Below, one piece after another: positions 26,784-39,552 of a stretch of 64,000 nt of DNA. The stretch's first letter is position 1, and each line of letters begins with the position of its first letter. The notes under the pieces are model-generated. The model searched no databases, had not been told where the DNA came from, and saw only the letters and a list, made by a program, of their open reading frames with translations. Source of the stretch: Strongyloides papillosus (taxonomy: Eukaryota > Nematoda > Chromadorea > Rhabditida > Strongyloididae). A program made the position numbers and the translations under genes. The stretch covers positions 744,001 to 808,000 of the forward strand of contig SRSI01000044.1 in the NCBI GenBank assembly GCA_005656395.1. Reading direction: 5' to 3'.

Positions 26784-29700
26784 CAAGATACTTTAGAGAA
26801 TGCATTGAGAATCATAGAATTATTCTTGCATATTTATAAATCAAACAATTGTATCACAATAATGGCATACACTTTTTTTCCTCCATCAATCTCAATGAAT
26901 AATTGAGTTATGAATTGGTAATAGATGAAGAATAAACAAAAATTTAACAAAACAATCGGGTATTTCTTTATCTCAATGGTGATTAAGAAGCAATACATTA
27001 ACGAGACATAAAAATTGACAACATTCCAAAATGATATTGTGAAATTTTTTTATAGGCAATGGGTGTGTAATTTTTTTTGAAAAAAGAATTTATGGAAAGA
27101 ACTAACTGTTTAAAAAACATATATATTAGAAATAATGAAAACTACTAAAGTATTCTTAATATATTAATGAATTATAATTAAATAGTTACAATTTCTGTGC
27201 CATAAACAAAAAATATATAGTATTTCAAACATTTCTCCTATTAAAACTATCTGGAATAGGAAATGAGTAATTAGAGAATAATGGTTATATTACTAATGAA
27301 AAAGAATAGAAAAATTATTAAATATTATACTCATTATCACAAAATAATTAATTAAAGAAAAAGTATTGTAACAAATTTTTTCAAAAATCTTCCTATCTTA
27401 CTCTTTCAATCCCGATTTCATGCAAGTCCCACATTTTTTATATTAAAGATAATATATAATATTAAACAATAATTATATATATACATATTAAAAAAGTGAA
27501 TATAATTAACAGTTATTGACCATTTTTTTACCAATCGAGCTTATTTGTTAAATATTATAATTATTTATAGATAATAAAAAATTATAAATAAGCAATCTAT
27601 TTTTTACATTATTTATCTTTTTTTCCTTTTGTATGAAGTAAAAATTTACCTTTAAATAGAGTCATAATTATATTTATAAATATAACTTCCTTCTAACAAT
27701 AATTTTCTAATTTAAAAATTCTTTTATGATTAAAAAACTTTTCTATTAAAGATTTTATTGTCACAATTAAAATTATTAATATTATTTTTTGACATGCTTG
27801 AATATTTTTTTATTTTATTGAATGTCAAAAACGTTTAAAAAATGATGTATACTTGAATAGTTTTTTTAAAATATTTTTGAAGTTTTTAATCATTATTTTG
27901 TCAATATGTCATATAAATGAAGTTTTTTAAAAAAATATCTCATTTTTATGATTTTTTTTATGTATCTCTTCCTTTTACAAGATATTAATATTAACGTTTT
28001 TTTTTAATATCATCATAAATAATTTTTATATTACTTAATAGTCATAAAAGGATAAAAAATTATGATAAAACATCTAATATATAATTTTACCGTCATTGTT
28101 CTATCTCACTCAGCATTGTTATATTCCTTTTTTATATCTATAAAAAAATTTTTATTATATGAGATTTGTAAAATAACAAAAGTTTCAGTGTAAAAAAATT
28201 ATAACAAACCAAAAATAATATAAATCCAGTACTTTATAGTATATTATTATTTCTATTTCCTTTAAATATAACAATCCAATTTTATTATCATTCCTAATTT
28301 TATGTACCAATTTTTATTTCTACAACAAATCTTTAAAAATAATTATCACTAACTTTATATAGAGTAAAAAGAATAAATTTAGGAAATATATTTTAAGTGA
28401 AAGAAATCTTATATGATAAATAGAGAGGATGATGTAATTTATGAGTTAATTAGTTACAATATATATATTAAATTTTTTAGCCAAACCCCCAAAATTATGT
28501 TTATAAACTCAATATACATGTGGTTCAACACTAATTTTTGGGTTAGGAACAAAATATATAAAATGTTTTAAATTTTTAAATATTTCCTTAGTTTGTTATT
28601 TATAAATTTATACTTTTTTTCTAATTTCTAAACATTTATAGATTTTATTTAATAAGTTCTTACTTTAAAATACTGTACTTTTTTTAGATATGAAGTAGTT
28701 TATGGAAGAGAAAAAATGATTTTTGATGAAAACTTTATAAACTTATACTTTTGTTTCTTTTATTTTTACATACGTATTCCATAATTCATGTAAACTTACA
28801 TTTTAATGAATGAGGAAGACAAAATTTATTTAAAAATCATATGTTAAAATATTTTTTTATGGTTAAATGATAATTATTTATAATTTTTTATTTCCATAAA
28901 CTTTTATGTCAAACAAAAAAAAAATAAAAAGGAATAAATAAAAGTAGAAAAAAAAATATAATTAGATATAATTTTTCTTTTTAAACTTTGAACCAGTAAA
29001 AAATATTTATTATACTTTAACCATACATAAAAACAAGTGCATTTTAAGAAGATTAATAAATTATTTTTCCCTTAACGATTAAAAATGTTTATCTTCCAAA
29101 AATGCTATATAATATCAGATAAATTACAACACACACAAAATACTTTTGTCCACTTTGCATTCATATTTTTCTAAGAATAAATTTTTTAAATAAATAACTA
29201 TTTTAGATATATATTTAATTTCGTTGATTATCTTAATTAAACAGACTAAAATTATCTATAAAAAGTAAGAGAGAGAGTGATAGAAAATAGAGAAGTAAGA
29301 AGAAAGAGAGATGGAGTGATGTGTTGTAATTACAACTCCTACCACACATTTTAAAACAATTATCATATTAAAAATATTAGATTACAGTATCATTCATATG
29401 TATAAAATAAAAGTTAAACGTTGGATAATTTTACATTTATAGGAGTTTTTTGCTTTGTAAAGTTATTAGTGTAAGTAGGTTGTCTAATGCTATTTCTACT
29501 TGAATGGAGGAAAAAGTTATATTTTTATGGGTAAATGAAAATATTCAATAAGATATTTATTTATTGATATAATTAATTAATGACAACAAATAAATAATGA
29601 TGGTTCTGAGATAGTTTGAGAGGTGCTAACTTATTTTTTTTCTATATTTTTTGAGGAACATTATTTTTTATTTTAAATAACGGAGTTGAAATATTTCTAT

Positions 29701-30707
29701 TAAAAAGATTTAAAATCACTTTCAATTAACATTCTTTTATCATTATGGTTAAAAAATAAACTTTATTATATTAGTTTTATAGAAAATTCCATTTGTTGAC
29801 TGGTTAAATTATATATATATGACATCATAAAATTCCCATAATTGGTAGTCCTTTTTTTTCCTCCTTATATTTCATAAACTCAATGAATATAAATGATAAG
29901 TCTACTTGTTGTTTTTTCCCTCCCTTAAACCATCATACTACAAAATAAGATTTTCCTATCTATATAAATTAATCTCTCATTTAATTTATTAATTTTGATA
30001 GTTAAGCTTTATAAATCTACCATTGACAATTTTGGGGATTTTTAGATTTGTCAACAGGAGAAGAGGAAAAAAAGAAGTAGGCTATTTGATAAGGTAATTC
30101 CCATATCACTTTTATATAATTGACTCTGTAGTCGTTTTAAAACAATTTTATTTTAAACATAATATATATGCCCAATTCATTTAACTTAAAAATTTAATTC
30201 TTTTTAAAGTATTTTTATTTATTCACATATATGAGGGTATATTATAGTAAATTTTAAAATTTTGTCATTCAAAATCACTTTTTCCTACTATTTAAATATA
30301 TTTAACTTAGATATTCAAATTGCTTTCCTGTCCTTAGATGGTTTTAAAATATTATTAAGATGTTTTATGATCTTTTTTGGTTCCTGAAATGTATATATTT
30401 ATTTTATTTATCATTATTTGGATATTTGTTATATTAAATTTCTTATATATCATTTTTAAGAAATATTCTATCAATAATACGTGTTTAAAAAATAATCATA
30501 AACAATAGGTAGATTATTTACATTCTCCTAAATATAGAATTTTATTTTTAATGTCACATAAAATGAAAACCCAATTTTACATCATTTAATTATATATTTT
30601 AAATGTAAACTTAAAATTTGATTACAAACAAATATTTAAGTATCTAATAATTATGGCTAATAAATATAATTTTTATTTCCCTAATTATGTTTTTTTAATT
30701 TTAGAAT
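26784..30707. other. AT-rich intergenic stretch
   Basis: About 3.9 kb without a supported gene. It holds the 3' UTR of the FGFRL1-like gene at its left end and a GA-rich tract at 29264-29321. Much of 27.4-29.2 kb is close to pure A and T. Confidence 0.5.
29264..29321. repeat. GA-rich purine tract
   Basis: 58 bases almost entirely of A and G on the plus strand, with short GAGAGAGA and AGAAAGAGAGA runs. It could be a GAGA-type element or simple sequence; the nearest gene start is 1.4 kb downstream. Confidence 0.6.
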
Positions 30708-31099
30708 ATGCATATAACTTCAGTACCACTCTTTAAGATGTATATACAAAGCTTTGTATTTTTCATCTGCTTAACTGTAATGACATTGGAGAGTAAGGCA
30801 AGCTCATCATCAGTATGTTTCTATTTATTATTTATCATAAATTTTTTGACAAAAAAACCATTTTTTATTATCGTATTTTTTAATTACAGGTTCCTGGAAA
30901 ACAATGTTTTAGAGCACATGAATGTTGGGGTACTGAACCAATGGACTCCGATGGATTACCTTTAAGTATAAACACAAGAATTTCCAAACGTTTAATTATT
31001 GGCACTAATAGTAGAGGAGTCAAATGTCGATGCCGTCTTGGAATGTGTCAATATTACTCATTATTACAATCTACCTTCTATTCTTGTGATGAATTCTAA
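30708..31099 (+). CDS. Small secreted cysteine-rich protein
   Basis: Two exons, 30708-30812 and 30890-31099, joined in phase 0 with a GTATGT donor and an ATTACAG acceptor; the product is 104 residues. The ATG lies three bases after a TTTTAG acceptor, supporting both trans-splicing and this start. Residues 1-32 form a signal peptide (second methionine at 11: MYIQSFVFFICLTVMTL). The mature part has six cysteines: one in KQCFRAHECWG with a second six residues on, two in KCRCRLG, one in MCQYY and one near the C-terminus in YSCDEF. That even number suggests three disulfides. It contains dibasic-like SKRL but no amidation site. I do not recognise the family; a short extracellular ligand, an antimicrobial peptide or a secreted host- or cuticle-facing protein are all possible. 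Confidence 0.75.
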
Positions 31100-34000
31100 A
31101 TAACCAAAACAATCTAAACGAATTATTATTTAATATCAAATTTCCTACTCCATTGGCAACATAATTAAGATCTCTGGTGAAGAATAGATTGAACATCTCG
31201 ACACACTCACAAAAAAATAACAAACAACAACACACTCTCATCAATAAAAATATATTTAATCATTAAAAAAAACTTTTTTAATATTATATAAATAATCAAT
31301 CTTCAAAAAAGAACAAAAAAAAATATCTTAATTCTAATAGTATTACACATTAACTTAATTATACATTCAGATAAAATTTCATTTTGCAAATTAAATTGTT
31401 TCACTTATTATTTTGGAAGGGAAAAAAATTATCTAATGTTTATTCTTATTCATTGATCTCTCTCTTATTTCTGTAATGTATTTTAAAGTAATATTATAAA
31501 TGAATAACAAGAAAAATATTTTTTTTGATTATTTTTAATGATAAACTTTTAATAACCATAAGAATACTTAATCAAAAAAAGAGAGAAACATCAAAAGTAA
31601 AATATTTTAAGTTTCAAGTGTAATTAATAAATAAATACCGATACTTTATGTTAATTAATTATTTCAAAAATACATTTATCACATTTTCATTGGCAAATAG
31701 AGAATCTCTAAATACATACATTTTTATCATCCTTTTTAGTACTCCTACCAAAATAGTTATAATATTGAAGCATCACCTATAAGTATCATATATTACCAAT
31801 ATATACTTAATAAAACTATTGTATGTACTAATAAATGAAAAGAATTTTATTGTTCAATTACGACATTGAAAATGATAATAACATACAATATAATGAGTAG
31901 TTGGAATGACATGAAGTTGTGTTCCAAAAGTTTTTATACTATACTACTATTTTATAGTTCACAAAAGTTTTATCATCATCATATTAATTTGTAGTTTCTT
32001 TAATCATACTTTAACCTTGTTTCATACTCTCCTCGTATTTGTCATTTATTTTTATTATAATCTACCATCTTCAAATTGTAAATGTTTTATTTTTTTTACC
32101 TATTTATTGAATTATGATTGTATAATGTAAATTGTTAGTTTTTATATAAGCCTATATTTAGTTACATAATAAATACTATCAAAATCATTGAAAGAATATA
32201 ATTTTCAATTCAATATAAGTGCCAGTTTATTAAAGATTGAGATAACAATCGTCCCTGTAAAATCAGTAGGTATTAAACTGTATCAAAATGATAGATGAAA
32301 AGTTCCGTTAAATCGAAAGATTATTGTGTTGTTTATTAAGGAGAGAGAAAAAGATAGGAAAAGACCATTAATAATATTCCTTTTTTGCGCAGTTCATTTA
32401 ACTTATACAATAAATACTTTTGATATCCTTGAAAGGATGATATTTTTATCGTGAGAATATATAAAAAAGTTTTTATTACTTTATCAAATAATCTCTTTTG
32501 TACTGTTAGCTTAGTAATCTTTTTATGTCAATTTGTTAGTAAATTCTGGTTTTTTAATTCAATTACTTAAATTTTTCTTATTCAATACTTTTTCTCATAA
32601 CATTTTCTTTATTTTTTGTTAATCTCCTTTGAAATGTTTAGAATACCTTATAAGTTATATAAATAAATACTGTATGTTTATTTAAACAAGAAGGTAATGA
32701 AAAAAATTTTTAATTGACTTTTAATATGTTTATTATTTTATATATATGCAATTTTAAGATGTTGAAATACTTCCCAAAACTTTTCTATAATAATATATTT
32801 TATGATATTAATTAATTACCATTAATAAAACTTTGAAATAGATCTTTGTTACATACATAATCTACTGCTCATTAAAATAATCAAAATTGCTGGTCATTAC
32901 TAAAGCGCTTTTAATTTTCTATTTAAAATTATTACATTTAGTTGAAATATTGTAAATGATTATATAATTTGCATGGAATATAAGAGGTACAAATAAACTT
33001 TTTAATTTATTACTACTTAAAATTAATATTACAGAAATGAAGTAATTTTACCTTTTACAATCCTTCAGACATTTGTAATATTTAAATAAAGATGGACGTC
33101 TTAATTGGATAAATAATAATTATAAATATATATAAGTAATCACTTTTTAATTGTATAAATTTTAACAATTACAATGAAAAATTATTAATTACCTTAACTA
33201 AGTACCAATAATTTACTTTAGGTATTATTATTTAAAACTTTAAATATAAAATTTTAAGATACAAAGAAATTATATGAATTTACTGGATTATTTATTAATA
33301 TTCCAACAACTACGGTAAATGAGTTAATTGTTTAATAACATAATCTAGATTATTATCATATTCTAAACTTTATTCTCCTGGTTTTAAATAATTCTATTGT
33401 TAATATTAATGTTTCCAGAAAACAATCCTGTTTTACAATATAATTTGACTTTTTTATACCTCTACTCATTACTTTTTATTTATGTAAGAATTTTCATGTT
33501 GAAATTATTTTATATAATACTTTATTTACTTCTCCATCATCCCATACAATTAAACTTTTATGTTTGTATATTTTTTATATAATTTACTATCTTTTACCAT
33601 ATTAAAATTTACTCATTTAAATATACATGAATTTACAACAACTTTACATATCTTAAAAGTTTTTGTAATATATTTTATATATTTAAATTTTCAATAATTC
33701 AAGCTATGGTACACATAAAAAGTAACCTGTTTATATCATACCTATTCCATTTTGACCATATGATACATTTTGATAATAATCTGAATGTCATTACCTTGTA
33801 GAGCCGTTTAATTAGAAATATTTCTACAATTTTGTTAATCATATAATGATATTTATTTTAAATTAATATATGGGTTTTTCTTTTTTATTTGAATAAATTA
33901 ATACTTATACATAGAAATTCAATGATTCTTTTCATGTATAAATGTATAAAAACCTTGAGTTTTTAGTTTGTTTTTATGGATTAACATATTTAATTTATTA

Positions 34001-36135
34001 CAAAAGTAATGTTCCATCTTCTTTTTACACATATTTTTTGTACCTTGTCAACAAATCTTCAAGTACAGGTAGAAAACAAAATAAATAGTTATCATGAATA
34101 ATAATTATAACTTTTTGTATAGATCATTGAATTTTAAAATAACAAACATTTATCTTCATTCATCCTCCTTCTAGAGACTCGTTCTTCCCCTTTAATCTAC
34201 ACTATCTATCCATAACACCATTTACATATTACTACATATTTTCATCTCAACCGATTAATGGAATACACACCACTATAATATATTAAATGTCCTTCTTTTG
34301 GAACAATCACTAGAAAGAAATACATAAAAGGAACTTTTAAATATAAAATATTTTTAGACAATCCCTTCATCAATTGTTTAAAATTCCTTAAAAGTTAAAT
34401 ACCCTTGCTATTAATGTAGGGTATATTCCATAAATCTTTTATATTTTTATAATATACCTTATTAATAGTATAGAAGACTCCATCATCTTCATCAATTATA
34501 TATTATTTTTTTCAATATAATATACCATTTTTATTTGTTATACATTATATCAATCAATTTCTCCTATAACATATTCATTTTTTAAAAAAAGTATTAACCT
34601 TGTTTATAGATGGAAAACATTTTTAAATGTACTTTTTTCCTTGAATTACTGATATAAATATTTAAATTAAAGAAATTTCTAAATATTCCAAAAGTTTTGC
34701 AGTTTTTATCAATATTTAGTTATCATACCATAACTATTACAAATAAAATGTACATCCGATAATAACTTCTTTGTATTTTTAGCAACCTGCAGTGAATTCT
34801 TTCCCCATTAATATCTTTTATTATTACTTAAATATCATTCCTAAAATAGTCATTAATATTCTACACATCATTCTCACATAAATCTCATTAATTTATTAAA
34901 TTTCAAGTTATAGTACCTATTATTGACAGGATTACAATTAATTAAATAACTAGGTAAAATTGAAACATATGTTGATTATCACATTAATACTTATTTTATC
35001 TTTTAGTCATAACACATAAGATAATATTTTGTTTTTTTCGAACTACTAAGATGAGGTAATATGTTTTCATTTTATAAGGTTACTACATCATATGTGTCTA
35101 TGAACTTTCATTGATAATTATCTTTCATTGTAATAAATATACAATACAATACAAAAATTTTAATTTATCAATTATTTTTCTTGACCATTTTATTATTAAT
35201 AATAATTAATAGTATGTATGCATATATTGCACCTATAAAATTTATATACCCCCATCATCAACTCCATTATCATTATACTACGTTTTACATCTATTTAATC
35301 ATTAAATTACACTAAAAACATCAATACACCCAAACAGTAGCACATATATTTATTTTACCTATTTTTTTCTAATTCAAAATTTTCTAAATTTTTTTCCTTC
35401 CAATTTTTTACATTTCTATAGATTGATGAGTCATTAAATAACATGTTATGTCAATTACCCTAAATCATCCACCTCCTGTCATCTTCATTTTTATACTTTA
35501 TAATTAAAAAGGTAACTATAGGTATATATGGGATTTTTTTAAAGTTAAAATACACTTTCCTTCATTTTATGAAAAATTTTTTGGCGCCTCATTGAGATTT
35601 TATAGGTAGGTACATTATATTTCCTTACCTTTTTATAATTAATCCACCACCCACAGTGGAATTTTTTTCCCTAACATAGATGAAAGGAAAAATAATAAAA
35701 AATATTTTACACTTTAATTAAAAATATCCTTTTGTGTTAGATTCATTATGAAATTTACGTGCGTTATATAAAATTCTTAAAGTATATTCTTTTTCTTGTT
35801 AGTATTTGTTCTGTAATTTAACTGACAAAAAATTATGTGATTATTAATGATATAAATGTTATTGCTTCATTTCATCTTTCTTTTCAAATTTTAATGTTTT
35901 TCCTTGATCTAATATAAATAAATAATTTATTTATTATATCATATACGTGTTATATATCGTTAAAAAATTATTTTGCTTGAGATGTTTTAACAAATAACTT
36001 TATGATTTATTATTAATTTTACTTTAAAGTTTGTTTTTTGTTGATATTTTTTAAAAATTTCTTAATACGTTTAAATTTATTAATAATTTTAGGTATTAGA
36101 TAATAATATTTAGACAAAATAACGAAAGATTCAAG
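31100..36135. other. AT-rich intergenic stretch, pyrimidine-rich towards its right end
   Basis: About 5 kb with no supported gene. A hydrophobic 61-codon frame at 33397-33582 is low-complexity. From about 34.1 to 35.5 kb the plus strand is pyrimidine-rich, upstream of the Clc-like gene. TTTTAG and ATTTAG acceptor-like sites occur between 36085 and 36115, where the leader of that gene probably begins. Confidence 0.5.
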
Positions 36136-37515
36136 ATGTCATCAACAACAGGAGATTTTGGTCGTAAAATTTCCATATTTATTTCAATAGCCCTAACAGT
36201 TATCGGAATGGGTCTTTCAATTGGAGCTATAATGACTCCATCTTGGCAGGTTGTTAATTTAAGAGAATATAACAGTATTCATGAACACGGTCTTTGGTTG
36301 GATTGTACTAGACATTCAAGAGATGGAAGTCCTATATTAAGAAGGTAATTATTTTTTATACATATCTAGTTTAACAAATAAATACCAATTATTTAATTTT
36401 TTTAAGATATGCCACAGTTACGGAGCCATTACATTGTGTCTATAAATTTGACTATGACAAGTATTCTGGAACTTTTGACTTAGAGGATGATAATAGTCCA
36501 GTAGGAGAGGTGAATCGTCATAAATTTTATGGTCAGTTAACTTTTAATATCTTTATCGTTTATTTATTGCTCTTTTTTAACTTTTATGTAATTGAGGGAA
36601 AAATTTTTTTATTACACTTAAATATATGTTATGTGTAATTTAAAAGATTTCATTAGTAATGAAAAATATTTTTATATTAATGATAGTATGAATATTTTAT
36701 ATATATTATTTCATAAAGACAATCATTATATTGACATTAATTTATTACAGGTTGGCACACAGCAACCTTGATATTATTAGGTTTGGCATTGTTAACCTCC
36801 TTCCTATCTGTATGTATTGGATTTTGTTCGTGTTGTTATAGAAGTTTAGCTTTGGTTTTTACTATTATTACCGTCATAACACGTAAGTTTTTTTTACTAT
36901 TAAGAATCAAAAATCATCTTGGTAAAAAATCTTTTTTTTACAGTTCTTACATCTTTCATTGCTGAAGCACTCTTCTTCTTCTACTCCCATAGAGCAGACA
37001 ATCGTTTTATCAAGGGTATCGTTGGAACATATGAGGTTGGTTTGGTAAAAATTTTTTAATATGTAAACATTAAATAAAATATTATTTTTTATTTATCATC
37101 AAATAAAACTCTATTAATAACGTTAATTTTATTTATTTTTTAGCAACGTGTTGGATTGGCTTTCTTCCTTCAATTAGCAGCATGTTTCTGCCACTTCTTT
37201 TCTTTACTAGCTGCTATGGTATTTTCCTACTTCTCATTATCCGGAAAATCAACAGGATCTGATGTCTTTTCAGTTAACAGAAGTTCACGTACCAATGTAA
37301 CAAATATTGGAAGATCAATGGAATTTGAACCACAGTTAATGTATAATTATCAACAAAATCAAAGTACCCCACTTCGACCAGTTATGTATCAAACAAAGAA
37401 TGATGAATTTGATAGGACTGTTGCTGAAAGTATGCCAGAATTAGCTGGATCAAGACAATTCACAGGAGAACTTTTACAACCAAGAATTAGAAGGAAATCA
37501 GAGACATGTGTTTAA
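36136..37515 (+). CDS. Clc-like claudin-related tetraspan membrane protein
   Basis: Five exons: 36136-36344, 36407-36531, 36751-36882, 36944-37035 (or 37044) and 37144-37515, giving 309 (or 312) residues. Four membrane spans are visible: near residues 10-32 (ISIFISIALTVIGMGLSIGA), after GWHTATLILLGLA, around LVFTIITVITLLTSFIAEAL, and at VGLAFFLQLAACFCHFFSL. The first extracellular loop has the claudin-type pattern: W in PSWQVV, then HGLWLDC, then LHC. HGLWLDC is typical of the nematode Clc-like family (Pfam Clc-like), related to claudins and to stargazin-type channel partners. The cytosolic tail is about 90 residues and ends ETCV, a class I PDZ ligand, as in claudins. The fourth intron has two in-frame donors nine bases apart (GTTGGT at 37036, GTAAAA at 37045); the second would add VGL. 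The role is probably at cell junctions or as a channel accessory subunit; which is not decidable here. Confidence 0.85.
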
Positions 37516-38599
37516 ATTATTGATACATACTAAAGCTAAAATTATCTTTAAAGTCACTTTATATCATAAACATCTCATTATGAAATCATTGTAGCATTAA
37601 ATAAGAAAATCCTCTTCAGTAATTGTACATGGAAAGAAATATATACTTATGTGAAAATTTGTGACAATGCGCAAAAATAGACAAAAAATATATTGTTTAG
37701 ATATGCCTTCATATGAAATTTTTAATTTTCTTGTCTGCTACAATCATTATTTTTTATATATATATAATATTGTTTCCTTTATATGCATAATAAATTAAAT
37801 CAAATAAATGTATCAAATAATAAAATTTTTTAAAATTTATGTCAATAAAATTGTTAGTGTATTTTTAAATATCAAGATAATTTAGAAATGATTAGACATA
37901 TGGAGAATAAATTTATGAGTGAGTCATAAAAATAGTTTGCTTATATTGTTGAAAATGTATTTGTGTATTGTGAATAAATATTTAAATTGACTCATTATTT
38001 CAAAATTTTATTATCGTATTTTTTAGACATATATTAAAATTAGTTTTTTGATATAAAAAACGATTTTCACGTTTTGTATTTGGAGAGAGATAAAATATTT
38101 TATTTGATGAGAAAACATTTAATAAAAGAATTTCATCATTTTAAAACTTTACGTCAATATATTTTTATCATTAATCAGTTATATATTTGGGTATAAAAAG
38201 GTGAAAAGTTAGGAAAGATTTTTAAAATATAATTAGGTACCTCATTTTATAATAGTAAATTGTTGCAAAAAATGTTTTTCATTCTAAAAATTGAATTTTC
38301 TCTAAAGGTATAATAGAAAGTGTTTATTTTAATTGAAAGTAAGTTTCAATATTATATAAAGATATAATTTGGTAGCATTTTTAACAATTTCCTATTATAA
38401 TATTTAATTCAATGCTTAGTAATTTAAAAAATAATTATTTGTATTCAAAATCTGATTAATATGTTTGCAATTATTTTTGATTAATTGAAATTTATGATGT
38501 CAATTATATTTCAAATTTACTCAAGCAATTATATTCCTTTTTACCTGAAATGAGTCATATATTTATTTACGACCTTATATCAATAGGAAAATTTAATTT

Positions 38600-38765
38600 A
38601 GTATTTAAATTTCTTATGAGGTCCTGAGTTACCTCTCTCCATTTTTGCCGATCTAGAGCAATTGACCATGAATTCTATTCCTCCTATTCGTTTGTCAGCT
38701 TTACTCATGTAGCGATGGTACAAATCATCAAATATAAAAGTTTCTTCCATATTACACTTTTTTTA
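38600..38765 (-). pseudogene. Possible LINE-type retrotransposon fossil
   Basis: On the minus strand, about 50 codons in two frames read IFDDLYHRYMSKADKRIGG, then, after a frame shift, SIALDRQKWREVTQDLI. A W..D(D) region followed by A-x-D-R-x-x-W resembles the C-terminal end of RTE/CR1-type reverse-transcriptase proteins. The match is short and broken, so this is only suggestive. Confidence 0.2.
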
Positions 38766-39239
38766 CGTTTGCCCAAAATCATCAATTTATATCTTTGTTA
38801 TTTCATCTATTAATGTTTCTAGATCTGAATTAAGCCTCATAGTTCGACCATTTTTGGAGTTAAAGTTAACTGTGACTTTACTAATAGATTCTCCGGTTAG
38901 CATCCTCAGGTAGAACCGGAAACTCACAGTATAGTGTCAATAATTAATGAAATTTTAAGAAAATATTTAGAAATAATGGCAAAATATTGTTAAAGCGGCT
39001 ATCGCCGAATAGATAATTGTGAGAGTCCAAATGAGTCATATATATGACATATAATTACAGAAAGATAAATATGCAATTTATCCTCTAAAATTCAAACAGT
39101 ATCTTTGATATTTTGTTTTTGCTCTTCGTATTCTTGTTTATATTGAATTTAAAATATATTGCCATAACCAATTCTATAAGTTCTCGATAAATTTTGTAGC
39201 TATTTATCATTGTTCTCAAAATTACTAAAAAATATTTTA

Positions 39240-39552
39240 TAAGGCTGTTCCAAAAAAACTGTAATATTTAAAAAATAACCTTCATGCTTCACTTGTTATT
39301 ATAGACGTGGTTAAGGCTTGCTTGCTCCATCTGTTAATAATCTATCCTCTCAAGGGTCTTAAAACCCCAAAGCAATAGATTTATATCAACTATGTTAATA
39401 AAGGTTTTGTGTTCTGGAGAACACTTTATATTGATGAATAGATGATAGTATAAAAGAGCTTTGTCTGGGAGAATATGATGCATGAGAAGAATTTTACATC
39501 TAAGGGCACATAACACGCTTCTAAAAATTAAAGTTTTATCAATAGTTATCAT
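39240..39552 (-). pseudogene. Decayed Tc1/mariner-type transposase fragment
   Basis: A 72-codon minus-strand frame contains CSPEHKTFINIVDINLLLW, which aligns by eye with the Tc1 catalytic block (D-x-P-x-H-T, then I-x-L-L-x-W before the P-D-L-N-P region). The acidic D of that block is replaced. Just past the frame, at plus-strand 39242-39266, the sequence GGCTGTTCCAAAAAAACTGTAAT looks like a terminal inverted repeat end; I found no partner. It is most likely an old inactive remnant. Confidence 0.35.

Noticed and set aside
33397..33582. 61-codon frame
   Set aside because: Low-complexity hydrophobic sequence in AT-rich DNA with no supporting signals.
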